Shown in pieces: positions 18,449 to 27,776 of a stretch of 64,000 nt of DNA. Location of the stretch: NCBI GenBank assembly GCA_002356455.1, contig AP017968.1, forward strand, positions 3,844,001-3,908,000, written 5' to 3'. A program made the translations under genes and the position numbers. Within the stretch, counting starts at the first letter, position 1, and each line of letters opens with the position of its first letter. The notes under the pieces are model-generated. The model saw nothing but the letters and a program-made list of their open reading frames with translations, did no database searches and was not told the DNA's origin. This DNA is from Fusobacterium varium (GTDB lineage Bacteria; Fusobacteriota; Fusobacteriia; Fusobacteriales; Fusobacteriaceae).

Positions 18449-18781
18449 CTACTTTTCAGAAACTGCCACTACAATGTGAGCTGTTGGTTTTCTGATTATA
18501 TCCGCTCTTCCCATAGCTCTAGGCATTATTCTTTTAAGAGCTGGTCCATCATTAATCATTATTGTTGAAACTACTAACTTATCTTCATCCATTTTGAAGT
18601 TGTTAGTTGCATTAGCAACAGCTGATGCTAATGTTTTCTTTATTATTCTAGCTGCTTTTTTGTTTGTAAACTCTAGAATATCTAATGCTTCTAGCGCTGA
18701 TTTTCCTCTTACTAAGTCAGCTACTAACCTAGCTTTTCTAGGAGACAATCTTACGAATCTAGTTATTGCTCTAGCTTCCAC
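18449..18781 (-). CDS. rplV: 50S ribosomal protein L22
   Basis: 110 residues; its beta hairpin lines the exit tunnel and is a known macrolide-resistance site. I start it at GTG 18781 (MEARAITRFVRLSPRKAR) because AAAGGAGG lies seven bases upstream. An in-frame ATG ten codons earlier (18811) would place the Shine-Dalgarno inside the gene and add residues unlike the family. The length then equals the usual 110. Confidence 0.96.
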   Translation of the reverse strand: MEARAITRFVRLSPRKARLVADLVRGKSALEALDILEFTNKKAARIIKKTLASAVANATNNFKMDEDKLVVSTIMINDGPALKRIMPRAMGRADIIRKPTAHIVVAVSEK

Positions 18782-18833
18782 TAGTCCAACCTCCTTTATA
18801 TCATACATCAATAAAATTTAGTATTTTATATTA

Positions 18834-19112
18834 TTATTTTTTCTTCTTTTTATCCACACCGTGTCCGTAGTAAGTTCTAGTTGGTGCAAACTCACCTAGT
18901 TTGTGTCCAACCATTTGCTCAGTTACGTGAACAGGTATGTGCTTTTTACCATTGTACACACCAAAAGTGATTCCAATGAAATTAGGGAATATAGTCGATC
19001 TTCTTGACCAAGTTTTAATTACTGCTTTTAAGTTTTCAGTTGCAACTGCATCTTCAACTTTTTTCATTAAGTGATGGTCACAGAAAGGTCCTTTTTTTAA
19101 TGATCTAGCCAT
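18834..19112 (-). CDS. rpsS: 30S ribosomal protein S19
   Basis: 92 residues, [20 protein letters not shown], with [23 protein letters not shown] in part and [16 protein letters not shown]. It sits in the 30S head with S13. Standard place between rplB and rplV. Confidence 0.98.
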   Translation of the reverse strand: MARSLKKGPFCDHHLMKKVEDAVATENLKAVIKTWSRRSTIFPNFIGITFGVYNGKKHIPVHVTEQMVGHKLGEFAPTRTYYGHGVDKKKKK

Positions 19113-19136
19113 TACCTATTAGCCTCCTCTCGAAAA

Positions 19137-19967
19137 TTATTTATCGTTTCTTCTTCTTACGATAAATTTATCTGTAGTTTTCTTACCTCTAGTTTTAACA
19201 CCCATTGCAGGTTTTCCCCAAGGTGTTAAAGGAGCTTTTCTACCTACTGGATTCTTACCTTCTCCTCCTCCATGAGGGTGATCAACAGGGTTCATTACAG
19301 ATCCTCTTACATGAGGTCTTTTACCCATATTTCTGTTTCTTCCAGCTTTACCGATTTGAACTAAGCTATGTTCAGAATTTCCTACTTCTCCGATAGTTGC
19401 CATACATTCACCGTGAATTAATCTAAGTTCACCTGATGGTAACTCTATGTGACAGTAAGTTCCTTCTTTAGCAACAAGTCTTGCTGCTGTTCCTGCGGAT
19501 CTTACTAATTGTCCACCCTTTCCTCTTTGTAGTTCAATATTGTGAATTTGAACCCCTACTGGCATGTCTTTTATTTTAAGTGCATTTCCTGGTTTAATCT
19601 CAGCTTGAGATCCTGCCATAACCATGTCGCCCTTTTTTAATCCTTTAGGTGCTAGTATATATCTTTTCTCTCCATCTACATAGAATAGAAGAGCAATATT
19701 AGCAGTTCTGTTTGGATCGTACTCGATAGATTCTACTCTAGCTGGTACATCAAGTTTGTTTCTTTTGAAGTCGATAATTCTGTAAAGTCTTTTGTGTCCT
19801 TTTTGTCTGTCTCTACAAGTTCTGTGTCCATAGTTGTCTCTACCATAAGCAGATTTTAAAGGTACAGTTAAAGACTTTTCAGGTCTTACATTATCTAAAT
19901 CTTCATTGACTAATCTAGACATGTGTCTTGTTCCATTAGTCATTGCTTTCATTTTTCTAATAGCCAT
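19137..19967 (-). CDS. rplB: 50S ribosomal protein L2
   Basis: 276 residues; a primary 23S-binding protein needed for subunit association and peptidyl transfer. The OB and SH3-like domains are followed by the catalysis-linked [19 protein letters not shown] loop with its conserved His. Standard place between rplW and rpsS. Confidence 0.98.
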   Translation of the reverse strand: MAIRKMKAMTNGTRHMSRLVNEDLDNVRPEKSLTVPLKSAYGRDNYGHRTCRDRQKGHKRLYRIIDFKRNKLDVPARVESIEYDPNRTANIALLFYVDGEKRYILAPKGLKKGDMVMAGSQAEIKPGNALKIKDMPVGVQIHNIELQRGKGGQLVRSAGTAARLVAKEGTYCHIELPSGELRLIHGECMATIGEVGNSEHSLVQIGKAGRNRNMGKRPHVRGSVMNPVDHPHGGGEGKNPVGRKAPLTPWGKPAMGVKTRGKKTTDKFIVRRRNDK

Positions 19968-20021
19968 TTTTGCTTAACCTCCGTTTAGACCTATATATAT
20001 CTTTAGCCGTTTTACAGTATT

Positions 20022-20309
20022 TTATACTTCTTTAAAGTAAGTTATTGTATTTCCTTGAGCTAATTTAACGATTGCCTTCTTTTTAGCTTGAGTTTTGTAA
20101 AGTTTCATTCCATGTCTTTTAGTAACAGGTTTACTGTTAAGAGTTGATACTGTTTCAACCTTTACATTAAATAATTCCTCAATTGCTTTTTTGATTTGAA
20201 TCTTGTTAGCTTTTGGGCTCACTTCGAAAGTGTACTTGTTGTACTCTCTTCTAAGTGTTTCAGTTTTCTCAGTTATTACAGGTTTTTTTACTATATCATA
20301 TGATGTCAT
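20022..20309 (-). CDS. rplW: 50S ribosomal protein L23
   Basis: 95 residues, DIVKKPVITEKTETLRREYNK in part, ending with the basic RHGMKLYKTQAKKKAIVKL loop. It docks trigger factor and SRP at the tunnel exit. The start overlaps the rplD stop by one base. Confidence 0.97.
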   Translation of the reverse strand: MTSYDIVKKPVITEKTETLRREYNKYTFEVSPKANKIQIKKAIEELFNVKVETVSTLNSKPVTKRHGMKLYKTQAKKKAIVKLAQGNTITYFKEV

Positions 20310-20941
20310 TATCCAAGCACCTCCTCTATTGTAGTTAGTGCCTCTTTAGTAAGAATTACTTTTTCTTGTTTTAGAAGCCAGTATACACCAATTTCATTCG
20401 GTTGTAATACAACTGCATTTTCAAGGTTTCTTACTGATAAGTATAAATTGTAATCTGCTTGTTCAGCAAGATCATTTACTACGAATAATTGCTTTGTAGT
20501 TGCATTTACTGCATTTGTTAAAGCTATTATTGTTTTTGTTTTTGGTGTATCAATTGTACCATCAAGTACAAGGATATCTCCATTAGCTACTTTAGCTGAT
20601 AAAGCTGATCTTAGAGCTAGGTTTCTAACTTTTTTGTTAACTTTTTTCTCATATGATCTTGGGTGAGGACCAAATGTAACTCCTCCTCCTACCATATGTG
20701 GAGCTCTGATAGTTCCTTGTCTTGCTCTACCAGTTCCTTTTTGTTTGAAAGGTTTTCTTCCCCCTCCTCTAACCATTGCTCTAGTCTTAGTAGCTGCAGT
20801 TCCTTGTCTAGCAGCTGCTAATTCTGCAGTCAATACTTCGTGAAGTACTGCTTGATTAGGTTCAATCCCAAACACTGTATCTTTAACTTCAACAGTTCCA
20901 GTTTGAGTTCCTGTCAAGTCATATATGTTTAAAACTGCCAT
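20309..20941 (-). CDS. rplD: 50S ribosomal protein L4
   Basis: 210 residues, with the tunnel loop [19 protein letters not shown] and [21 protein letters not shown]. In E. coli L4 also represses the S10 operon through the leader RNA. Here an unusual structured gap precedes rplC (21599-21787), and it is a candidate site for such control. Confidence 0.98.
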   Translation of the reverse strand: MAVLNIYDLTGTQTGTVEVKDTVFGIEPNQAVLHEVLTAELAAARQGTAATKTRAMVRGGGRKPFKQKGTGRARQGTIRAPHMVGGGVTFGPHPRSYEKKVNKKVRNLALRSALSAKVANGDILVLDGTIDTPKTKTIIALTNAVNATTKQLFVVNDLAEQADYNLYLSVRNLENAVVLQPNEIGVYWLLKQEKVILTKEALTTIEEVLG

Positions 20942-20971
20942 TATTTTCCTCCTTCCACATCTACTAACCTA

Positions 20972-21598
20972 TTATTTTTTTACTGCTGGTTTAACTACTA
21001 TATAACTGTTTTTTGATCCAGGCACTGCACCTTTGATCAATAGTAGATTGTTTTCAACATCTACTTTCACTACTTTTAAGTTTTGAACAGTTACAGTTGC
21101 ATTTCCGTATTGTCCAGCCATTCTTTTACCTTTAAGAACTTTTCCTGGCCATGATGACATTCCGATAGATCCTCCAAGTCTGTGGTTTCTAGAAACCCCG
21201 TGAGACGCTCTGTTTCCACCGAAGTTATGTCTTTTCATAACCCCTGCTGTACCTTTACCTTTTGAAGTACCAGTAATATCTACATACTCCACTTCAGCTA
21301 AGACATCAGCTTTGATTTCTTGACCAAGTTCAAAACCTTCTACAGAGTCTACTCTTAATTCTTTTACAAATCTTTGAGGATTAACTCCTGCTTTTTTGAA
21401 GATTCCCATAATTGGTTTAGTAGTGTTTTTTTCCTTTTTCTCATCAAATCCTAATTGTAGAGCTGTATATCCATCATTTTCTACAGTCTTCTTTTGAAGA
21501 ACATAGTTAGGACCAGCTTCAACAACTGTTACTGGAATGAATTTTCCATCCTCAAATATTTGAGTCATTCCAATTTTTTTTGCTAAAATTCCTGACAT
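20972..21598 (-). CDS. rplC: 50S ribosomal protein L3
   Basis: 208 residues, MSGILAKKIGMTQIFEDGKF, with the GTSKGKGTAGVMKRHNFGG loop that reaches the peptidyl-transferase centre. I start it at ATG 21598 behind TGGAGG. An in-frame upstream extension to 21679 runs back through the structured gap and is not family-like. Confidence 0.97.
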   Translation of the reverse strand: MSGILAKKIGMTQIFEDGKFIPVTVVEAGPNYVLQKKTVENDGYTALQLGFDEKKEKNTTKPIMGIFKKAGVNPQRFVKELRVDSVEGFELGQEIKADVLAEVEYVDITGTSKGKGTAGVMKRHNFGGNRASHGVSRNHRLGGSIGMSSWPGKVLKGKRMAGQYGNATVTVQNLKVVKVDVENNLLLIKGAVPGSKNSYIVVKPAVKK

Positions 21599-21787
21599 TG
21601 TTTTTACCTCCATCAAATAATATATTGGTTGACAACTTGACCTCGTGGTTCTACTGTCTAGCTTTAAAAAAAGCGTCAACTTGTATTATTCTGTAAGGAT
21701 AATTTGGATTTCGATAACCATCTTATCAAGCACAATCAAATTACCCGAATTAAAACCGTGAGTGCTTTTTGAAGAAATCATAATCTA
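21599..21787 (-). promoter_or_regulatory. Structured gap between rpsJ and rplC (candidate leader RNA)
   Basis: 189 nt without a gene inside an operon where most gaps are below 60 nt. On the minus strand GTTGAC (21675-21680) can pair with GTCAAC (21628-21633), enclosing a GCTTT/AAAGC hairpin (21661-21674); the lower stem ends about 16 nt before the rplC Shine-Dalgarno. Further upstream GATAA can pair with TTATC. Regulation by L3 or L4 is a guess from position. Confidence 0.45.
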
Positions 21788-22099
21788 TTAGATTTGTTTG
21801 ATTTCTATCCCAACACCAGCTGGCAAGTTAACTGCTGTTAACGAAGCGATTGTCTTTTGTGTAGAATTATTAATTTCTACCATTCTTCTGTGTACTCTCA
21901 TTTCAAATTGTTCTCTTGAATCCTTGTTTACATGCACTGATCTTAAAACAGTGTACTTTTTAATTTTAGTAGGTAATGGCATAGGTCCTGCAATCTCTGC
22001 TCCAGACTTTTTAGCAACCTCCGCTATTCTTTTAGCTGATTGATCTAATAAAGTGTGGTCATAAGCCTTTAAGTAGATTCTTAATTTGTTAGAAGCCAT
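21788..22099 (-). CDS. rpsJ: 30S ribosomal protein S10 (NusE)
   Basis: 103 residues, [20 protein letters not shown] and [20 protein letters not shown] are diagnostic. It works in the 30S head and, as NusE, in transcription antitermination. First gene of the cluster, with AAGGAGGTG before ATG 22099 and a promoter at 22162-22189. Confidence 0.98.
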   Translation of the reverse strand: MASNKLRIYLKAYDHTLLDQSAKRIAEVAKKSGAEIAGPMPLPTKIKKYTVLRSVHVNKDSREQFEMRVHRRMVEINNSTQKTIASLTAVNLPAGVGIEIKQI

Positions 22100-22161
22100 C
22101 TATTCTTTACACCTCCTTCAAAATCATCTTTAAGGATCAAATATCCTTATACACTCTAAGG

Positions 22162-22189
22162 ATTATATCATAGTTATAAGAAAAAGCAA
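22162..22189 (-). promoter_or_regulatory. Promoter of the S10-spc operon
   Basis: On the minus strand TTGCTT (22184-22189), a 16-bp spacer and a perfect TATAAT (22162-22167). The short leader contains an AAGGAT/ATCCTT hairpin before the rpsJ ribosome site. Confidence 0.7.
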
Positions 22190-22344
22190 AGCTTTTTTTT
22201 AATTTTTCAGATATTTTTTTACATCTTTCTCAACATAAGTTAAATTCATGATTTTATAATAATTTTCTTATGATTTTTTTCTTTCAAAAATATCTTTTTT
22301 GAAATTTTTTTCATATTTTTTTATATACTTTTTAATCTTATGTA

Positions 22345-22719
22345 TTAAATTTCTGAAAAATATTTTCTTATATTCTTTATAGTATAGAGCAATATAAAAA
22401 GTATTATAAAAACTATCATCTCCTCCACAGTTATTATCATTCCCGGAAGCAGAGTCACAACAAAGGAAAACAATATACTGAAAAGAAAGATTTCTCTGGC
22501 TCTTTTCCTTCCTTGAATTAAAAATACTCCTGCTGTGATATACAAAATACTTCCTAATATATATTCAGCTGAAAATATTAATCTTCCATATAAATTTATT
22601 TCTGGAATATCTTCCAATTTTAAAGGGAAAAGTATAACTGTTATTCCTGCCAAAAGTTTCAAAGCTGCTGCTACTACGATTATTAATCCAATACTTCTCA
22701 TTAAAAATGGTTTTTTCAT
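22345..22719 (-). CDS. Small four-helix membrane protein, function unknown
   Basis: 124 residues, almost entirely four hydrophobic segments (about 8-30, 45-67, 73-95, 99-117) joined by short charged loops. AGGAGG precedes ATG 22719. It stands alone between the S10 operon promoter and the permease gene. No family is recognised. The 145-bp AT-rich stretch after the S10 promoter holds nothing else that I can identify. Confidence 0.65.
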   Translation of the reverse strand: MKKPFLMRSIGLIIVVAAALKLLAGITVILFPLKLEDIPEINLYGRLIFSAEYILGSILYITAGVFLIQGRKRAREIFLFSILFSFVVTLLPGMIITVEEMIVFIILFILLYTIKNIRKYFSEI

Positions 22720-22869
22720 CTTTCCTCCTAATATCCATATTTTCCCAGCATCCTTATTGTATCACATCAAGTTGCTTAATTATTATTTCATATAAATATT
22801 ATTTTAAAACCACTTCACTAAAAAATTATATTTTATTCTTAAAATTTAATTTTCATGCTTTATTTTAAA

Positions 22870-22920
22870 AAATAAAAAAGAGAAATCTATCAGACAATAA
22901 ATTCTAATTTCTTTCTCTTA
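22870..22920 (-). terminator. Terminator after the APC permease
   Basis: AAGAGAAAT and ATTTCTTTCTCTT form a broad stem with an A-rich flank (T-run on the minus strand) just after the permease stop. The stem is imperfect. Confidence 0.5.
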
Positions 22921-22925
22921 GTATT

Positions 22926-24257
22926 TTATTTCATTTCATCTTTTTTCTTTAAAAATATTAAAGCTGCCGCTACAACAAGTAAGCATATTCCAATATATAT
23001 TAAAGTACGAGGATTTTGCAGTCCTCCTATTATAATAATCGCCGAACCTATCATTGCCAGTACAGGAATTACCATTCCTCTTATTACTCCTTTCACTTCA
23101 CCCTTTTTGTAGAGTTTTATAACATGAACATAAAGTATTATATATATGATGTAACTCGCTACTATAGGTATTTCAGATACATCTGAATTGGGAATTAGAT
23201 TATTTTTTTGTGTTATATAGTTTATCCAACTCCATATTCCACTTACAACTATCGCAATAACTGCTGAATATATAGGTATATTTGTTTTTTCATTTATTAT
23301 TTTAAGTTTATCTGACTTTGGAAGCATATCTCTCAATGCCAGTGAATATGGCAGACGTATAAAGCCCAGTACAAATCCATTGAGAGTCCCCATTACAGAA
23401 ATAACTATAAATGTTAATACTACCTTAGCTCCATTTGCTCCAAAAATTTTCATTGCTGCAATATTTACGTGATTATCTCCTTGTTTCATTATATTTTCAG
23501 GACCCACCAATATACTTATTCCTACAAAATATAATATATATGCTACAAGAACAAATACAGGACCTATTGTCAGTGCAAGGGGAAGATTTCTTTTCGAATT
23601 TTTCAATTCATGAGCTATAGAAGTAGAAACGACCCAACCATCATATGAAAATGCTACTGGTGCAAGAGCTGCCAGCCATACTGCAGGAGATGCAGCTTCT
23701 GCTGTTTTTTCTGCTGCCAATACTATATATGGATCTCCATAAATAAATCCAGCCATTGCTATTGCTCCCAAAGGAATCATTTTTATTATTGTGGACCCAT
23801 TTTGAAAATATCCTCCCACAGCTGATGAAAGTATATTTATTATAAAACAAAATATCGCTGCTAAAGCTCCTATTATTCCCAGTGTTTCAGCTGTTCCCTC
23901 TATATTAAAAAGCATACATATGTATACTGCTGCTACCCATGAAAGTACCCCAACTAGAGATGGATAATATATAAATACCTGAAACCACCCAAAAGCACAA
24001 GCTGTTTTTCTCCCAGAATATTCATCAGCATATGTTATAAGTCCTCCTGCTTTTGTAGTTCTAGAAGCCAGTATACTTATAGATAAACTTCCAAATATTA
24101 TTCCAACTGCTGCTATCGAAAATACTAATATTCCTTTTATTATACTTCCACCAGTATATATCAATATATTGTCACTTTTAAAAAATATCCCTGAACCAAT
24201 TACTATTCCTACTATCATTGCAATAGCTGTAAATAACCCATACTCTCTTTTCTCCAT
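22926..24257 (-). CDS. APC-family amino acid permease
   Basis: 443 residues with about twelve membrane helices. The N-terminus YGLFTAIAMIVGIVIGSGIFFKSD in part, with its unwound GxGIF helix 1, and the later AFSYDGWVVSTSIAHELKNSKRNLP (helix 6 and following loop) mark the amino acid-polyamine-organocation superfamily, closest in look to the LAT/SteT-type exchangers. The substrate cannot be read from sequence. Monocistronic, on the minus strand. Confidence 0.88.
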   Translation of the reverse strand: MEKREYGLFTAIAMIVGIVIGSGIFFKSDNILIYTGGSIIKGILVFSIAAVGIIFGSLSISILASRTTKAGGLITYADEYSGRKTACAFGWFQVFIYYPSLVGVLSWVAAVYICMLFNIEGTAETLGIIGALAAIFCFIINILSSAVGGYFQNGSTIIKMIPLGAIAMAGFIYGDPYIVLAAEKTAEAASPAVWLAALAPVAFSYDGWVVSTSIAHELKNSKRNLPLALTIGPVFVLVAYILYFVGISILVGPENIMKQGDNHVNIAAMKIFGANGAKVVLTFIVISVMGTLNGFVLGFIRLPYSLALRDMLPKSDKLKIINEKTNIPIYSAVIAIVVSGIWSWINYITQKNNLIPNSDVSEIPIVASYIIYIILYVHVIKLYKKGEVKGVIRGMVIPVLAMIGSAIIIIGGLQNPRTLIYIGICLLVVAAALIFLKKKDEMK

Positions 24258-24336
24258 TAAGCTTTCCTTTCAATTTCTGTAAAAATTTATTCTGTTGAAT
24301 TATACCTCAAAACTCATTTTTTTCAAAGATATTATT

Positions 24337-25065
24337 TTAAAATGATTTTTTAAAGAAAAACTTAACTTTAATTTTTTTGATCATTCTTAACAATGGATAT
24401 CCTTTCAATATCCATAATTTTCTTATTTCTTTAAACCCTTCAAGGAATTTTTTTCTTTTCTCATCAAGTGGTTCAGAACATTTATTTTCCCAACACTTAT
24501 ATACTCCTGATATATCTACTTTTCTTAAAATTTTTTTTAATTTTTTCGGAATATATCTTGTAGATATACATGATTGAAAGTCTATCATATAAGGGTATCC
24601 ATTTTTTCCCATTATTATATTCCCTAAATTTCTAAGATCAAGATGTACTATCTCCCTTTCATGCATCTCTCTTACATTCTTTTCTAAAGTAATAAAAAAA
24701 TCTCTTTTAATATTCTTACATTGTTTTAAAGGCTTCCCTTTTATATAGGCAAAAGACAGTGTATATGGTGAAAGAAATTTTACCTGTTTAGTTACTGACT
24801 TATTCCCTTCTAACTTTTTTAAAGTTTTTCCTTCAATATTAATAGTAAATCTTCCAAAAATATTTTTTATCAACCATGGTGACCCTGAAAAATCTTTTAT
24901 AGTGAGGTCAATTTTATTGTCACAGTATCTAAATACTGTAGCATTTGCAAATTGCCCTTTATTTAATAAAATAAGGTTTTCTTTTTTTATCTCTAAACTT
25001 TTATATTTCTTTTTTAAAAGATTTATTACTTTATTTTTTACTTTATCTATATTTTTATCGAGCAT
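24337..25065 (-). CDS. Lipopolysaccharide-kinase-like (RIO/WaaP type) protein
   Basis: 242 residues with a minimal protein-kinase fold. The catalytic loop HLDLRNLGN lies at 141-149 and the metal-binding IDF at 161-163; a candidate ATP lysine is in TIKDF (about 57). This pattern is that of KDO kinase, WaaP and RIO-like kinases, so a role in phosphorylating lipopolysaccharide core sugar is possible, but a protein substrate cannot be excluded. The basic C-terminus (KKIKVKFFFKKSF) suggests membrane contact. The promoter is overlapped by a perfect 18-bp palindrome, so it is probably repressed by a dimeric regulator. Confidence 0.75.
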   Translation of the reverse strand: MLDKNIDKVKNKVINLLKKKYKSLEIKKENLILLNKGQFANATVFRYCDNKIDLTIKDFSGSPWLIKNIFGRFTINIEGKTLKKLEGNKSVTKQVKFLSPYTLSFAYIKGKPLKQCKNIKRDFFITLEKNVREMHEREIVHLDLRNLGNIIMGKNGYPYMIDFQSCISTRYIPKKLKKILRKVDISGVYKCWENKCSEPLDEKRKKFLEGFKEIRKLWILKGYPLLRMIKKIKVKFFFKKSF

Positions 25066-25102
25066 ATTTTCCCTCTATTTACGATATTATCTATAATTCT
25101 TC

Positions 25103-25131
25103 ATTATACTCTCGATTGACTATATAGTCAA
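25103..25131 (-). promoter_or_regulatory. Promoter of the kinase-like gene
   Basis: On the minus strand TTGACT (25126-25131), 17 bp, then TATAAT (25103-25108), about 38 bp before the ATG. The -35 hexamer lies inside the palindrome at 25115-25132. Confidence 0.75.
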
Positions 25132-25153
25132 TGCTTTTTGACTATTCAGTCAA
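25115..25153. promoter_or_regulatory. Paired dyad operators at the kinase-like gene promoter
   Basis: ATTGACTATATAGTCAAT (25115-25132) is a perfect 18-bp palindrome. Twenty-two bp upstream (centre to centre) TTGACTATTCAGTCAA (25138-25153) repeats its TTGACT/AGTCAA half-sites. They cover the -35 element and the DNA just behind it, about two helical turns apart, as for a TetR- or MarR-like repressor dimer pair. No regulator gene is adjacent. Confidence 0.65.
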
Positions 25154-25182
25154 CTAAATTAGGATTTTAAAGGATAAAAAAA

Positions 25183-25205
25183 GAGACCAGCATAATGCCG
25201 ATCTC
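25183..25205 (-). terminator. Terminator after tuf
   Basis: On the minus strand GAGATCGGCAT and ATGCTGGTCTC pair along their whole length with two G-T pairs, followed by a run of seven T. Confidence 0.9.
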
Positions 25206-25237
25206 AATATTTTGATTTTTGGATTTAGCTAACTAAA

Positions 25238-26422
25238 TTATTTAGTAATTTCAGCAACTACACCAGAAGCTACTGTTCTTCCACCTTCTCTGATTGCAAA
25301 TCTTAATCCTGTTTCCATTGCGATTGGGTGGATTAATTCTACTCTCATTTCTATGTTATCTCCTGGCATTACCATTTCTACTCCTTCTGGTAATGTTACT
25401 GCTCCTGTTATATCTGTTGTTCTGAAGTAGAATTGTGGTCTGTACCCTGAGAAGAATGGTGTATGTCTTCCTCCCTCTTCTTTTGTCAATACATATACTT
25501 CTGATCTAAATCCTGTATGTGGTAGGATTGATCCTGGTTTTGCAAGTACTTGTCCTCTTTCTACATCTTCTTTTTTAGTTCCTCTTAGCAGTGCTCCTAT
25601 GTTATCTCCTGCTTGACCTTGATCAAGTAGTTTTCTAAACATTTCTACTCCTGTACATGTTGTCTTTGCTGTAGGTTTGATTCCTATTATTTCTAATTCT
25701 TCTCCTACTTTTACTATTCCTCTTTCTACTCTTCCTGTTACAACTGTTCCTCTTCCTGTTATTGTGAACACGTCTTCTATTGGCATCAAGAATGGTTGAT
25801 CTACTGCTCTTTCTGGAGTTGGGATATACTCATCTACTGCGTTCATTAGCGCCATTATTTGATCTACCCATTTTTGTTCTCCATTTAATGCTCCTAGTGA
25901 TGATCCTGTTATTACTGGAATGTCATCTCCTGGGAATCCATACTCTGTTAGTAATTCTCTTACTTCCATTTCTACTAATTCTAGTAATTCTGGATCGTCT
26001 ACCATATCTGCTTTATTTAAATATACTACAATATATGGAACTCCAACCTGTCTTGATAGTAGGATGTGTTCTCTTGTTTGTGGCATAGGTCCATCTGCTG
26101 CTGATACTACTAGAATAGCTCCATCCATTTGAGCTGCTCCTGTAATCATGTTTTTTACATAGTCAGCATGTCCTGGACAGTCAACGTGAGCATAGTGTCT
26201 TTTTTCTGTTTCATACTCAATGTGAGCTGTATTAATTGTGATTCCTCTTTCTCTTTCTTCTGGAGCTACGTCGATTTTATCAAAATCAACTTTTTGAGCT
26301 AGTCCTAAGTCTGATAAAACTTTAGAGATAGCTGCTGTTGTAGTTGTTTTTCCGTGGTCAACGTGTCCAATTGTTCCAATGTTTACATGGGGTTTGCTTC
26401 TTTCGAATTTTGCTTTAGCCAT
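25238..26422 (-). CDS. tuf: Elongation factor Tu
   Basis: 394 residues, the usual length. It delivers aminoacyl-tRNA to the ribosome with GTP. G1 is GHVDHGKT, G2 is [10 protein letters not shown]3 is DCPGHADY and G4 is NKAD; domains 2 and 3 are complete to the end [16 protein letters not shown] start it at [11 protein letters not shown] (ATG 26422, behind GGAGG); a start nine codons earlier would include the ribosome site. It is the only protein gene of a tRNA-Thr, tRNA-Glu, tRNA-Tyr, tuf unit with its own promoter and terminator. Confidence 0.98.
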   Translation of the reverse strand: MAKAKFERSKPHVNIGTIGHVDHGKTTTTAAISKVLSDLGLAQKVDFDKIDVAPEERERGITINTAHIEYETEKRHYAHVDCPGHADYVKNMITGAAQMDGAILVVSAADGPMPQTREHILLSRQVGVPYIVVYLNKADMVDDPELLELVEMEVRELLTEYGFPGDDIPVITGSSLGALNGEQKWVDQIMALMNAVDEYIPTPERAVDQPFLMPIEDVFTITGRGTVVTGRVERGIVKVGEELEIIGIKPTAKTTCTGVEMFRKLLDQGQAGDNIGALLRGTKKEDVERGQVLAKPGSILPHTGFRSEVYVLTKEEGGRHTPFFSGYRPQFYFRTTDITGAVTLPEGVEMVMPGDNIEMRVELIHPIAMETGLRFAIREGGRTVASGVVAEITK

Positions 26423-26530
26423 TCTTTTTTTACCTCCGAAATGTCTCATTTATTATTTTAAGTTTATATTGCCTTACTTATTTAAAAAAAAATCCACACA
26501 ATATGCTTCTGCATTCTAGTGTAGTAATAA

Positions 26531-26615
26531 TGGTGGTGAGGGAAGGATTCGAACCTTCGAAGGCAGAGCCGTCAGATTTACAGTCTGATCCCTTTGGCCA
26601 CTCGGGAACCTCACC
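26531..26615 (-). tRNA. tRNA-Tyr (GTA)
   Basis: An 85-nt tRNA with encoded CCA. Acceptor GGTGAGG pairs with CCTCACC, the anticodon loop is CTGTAAA (GTA), and a long class II variable arm is present as expected for bacterial Tyr. It lies directly before tuf. Confidence 0.96.
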
Positions 26616-26634
26616 GATTATTATATTGTTGTAG

Positions 26635-26709
26635 TGGTACCCCGTAGGGGAATCGAACCCCTGTTGCCAGAGTGAAAATCTGATGTCCTTACCACTGAAC
26701 GAACGGGGC
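26635..26709 (-). tRNA. tRNA-Glu (TTC)
   Basis: 75 nt with encoded CCA. Acceptor GCCCCGT pairs with ACGGGGT, anticodon arm CAGA-TTTTCAC-TCTG gives TTC, and the T-loop is TTCGATT. Part of the tRNA-tuf unit. Confidence 0.96.
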
Positions 26710-26717
26710 ATCATATA

Positions 26718-26793
<76 letters not shown>

Positions 26794-26841
26794 ATTTCAT
26801 ATTGTTGTTTTGGTGTCCTTTTGTTCTCTCGGACATTTGTT

Positions 26842-26870
26842 ATATTACAATATTTTTCATATTTTGTCAA
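26842..26870 (-). promoter_or_regulatory. Promoter of the tRNA-tuf unit
   Basis: On the minus strand a perfect TTGACA (26865-26870), exactly 17 bp, then TAATAT (26842-26847). A TGTCC/GGACA hairpin lies between it and tRNA-Thr. Confidence 0.85.
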
Positions 26871-26927
26871 ACCTTTTTTTCTTATTTTTTTTAAATATTT
26901 TCATTGACCGCTACAACCTTAACATTT

Positions 26928-27776
26928 TCAATGCTTTTCATTATTTTTAATTTTAAAAATTTTTTTCATTTCTTCTTCACTATATTCTCTTATTGATTTC
27001 ATATTTTCTATTAAATCTTCTTCCATTTCAATTTTTTCTTTTCTTTCTGAAAGTTCTTTTACTATTTCCACATTTTCAATTCCATTTTCTGCAAATATTT
27101 TTTTCACATTATTTAAAGCCTCTATAGAAGCAGGTTTTACCCAACTTTCTGCCCCTCTTCTAGCTAATGAATTGAGCTGAATTTTAGTAAATTTTATAGT
27201 TCTTAAAAACTCTGCCATCCTTTTTATATGTTCTTCTCCATCGTTTAATCCTTCTATTATAAAAGTTTCCAAATAGATTCTTCCTTTAAATACAGCAGAT
27301 AATTTTTGGAGTCCAGACATAATCATAGATATATGTATATCTTTTGAAGGTCTGTTTATTTTATGAAATATATCATCATCTACACTATTCAATGTAGGTA
27401 TTATAAGATCTGCTCTCTGCACTTCCTTTATAACTTCATCATTATTTAAAAGAAGACTGTTTGTTATTAAGCATACACTTACATCAGTATTATCTTTTAT
27501 CCAATTGATAATCTCTCCCAAGTCTTTACTAAGTGTAGGTTCCCCACTTCCCGAAAATGTTACATAGTCAGGTTTTACATCTTTTAATACTGCTTTTATC
27601 TCATTTTCAACTTCTTTTATATCTTTAAAGCTCTTTCTTTTATCTGCAAGTTTTGGAGTAGCTCCACATTCGCAAAATACACAATTCATATTACAGCTTT
27701 TAGGCTTTACCAAATCCACCCCCAGAGAGATTCCTAATCTCCTAGATGGAACAGGTCCAAAAACATGTTTATACAT
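26928..27776 (-). CDS. Radical SAM protein, COG0731 (wyosine-synthetase-like) family
   Basis: 282 residues. The N-terminus has the family signature HVFGPVPSRRLGISLGVDL followed by CNMNCVFC, a CxxxCxxC that binds the 4Fe-4S cluster, and the SAM-binding FSGSGEPTL. Members of this family are annotated as wyosine [tRNA-Phe imidazoG37] synthetase-like, but the bacterial ones have no proven reaction. I start it at ATG 27776, behind GGGAGG located in the end of yvcK. The two genes overlap by eight bases and are translationally coupled. The C-terminal 40 residues are charged and helical. Confidence 0.85.
   Translation of the reverse strand: MYKHVFGPVPSRRLGISLGVDLVKPKSCNMNCVFCECGATPKLADKRKSFKDIKEVENEIKAVLKDVKPDYVTFSGSGEPTLSKDLGEIINWIKDNTDVSVCLITNSLLLNNDEVIKEVQRADLIIPTLNSVDDDIFHKINRPSKDIHISMIMSGLQKLSAVFKGRIYLETFIIEGLNDGEEHIKRMAEFLRTIKFTKIQLNSLARRGAESWVKPASIEALNNVKKIFAENGIENVEIVKELSERKEKIEMEEDLIENMKSIREYSEEEMKKIFKIKNNEKH

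Noticed and set aside
18782-18811. Earlier in-frame start for rplV
   Set aside because: It would place the strong AAAGGAGG ribosome site inside the gene; GTG 18781 gives the normal 110-residue protein.
26478-26714. 78-codon open frame on the minus strand
   Set aside because: It runs through tRNA-Tyr and tRNA-Glu and is a by-product of them.
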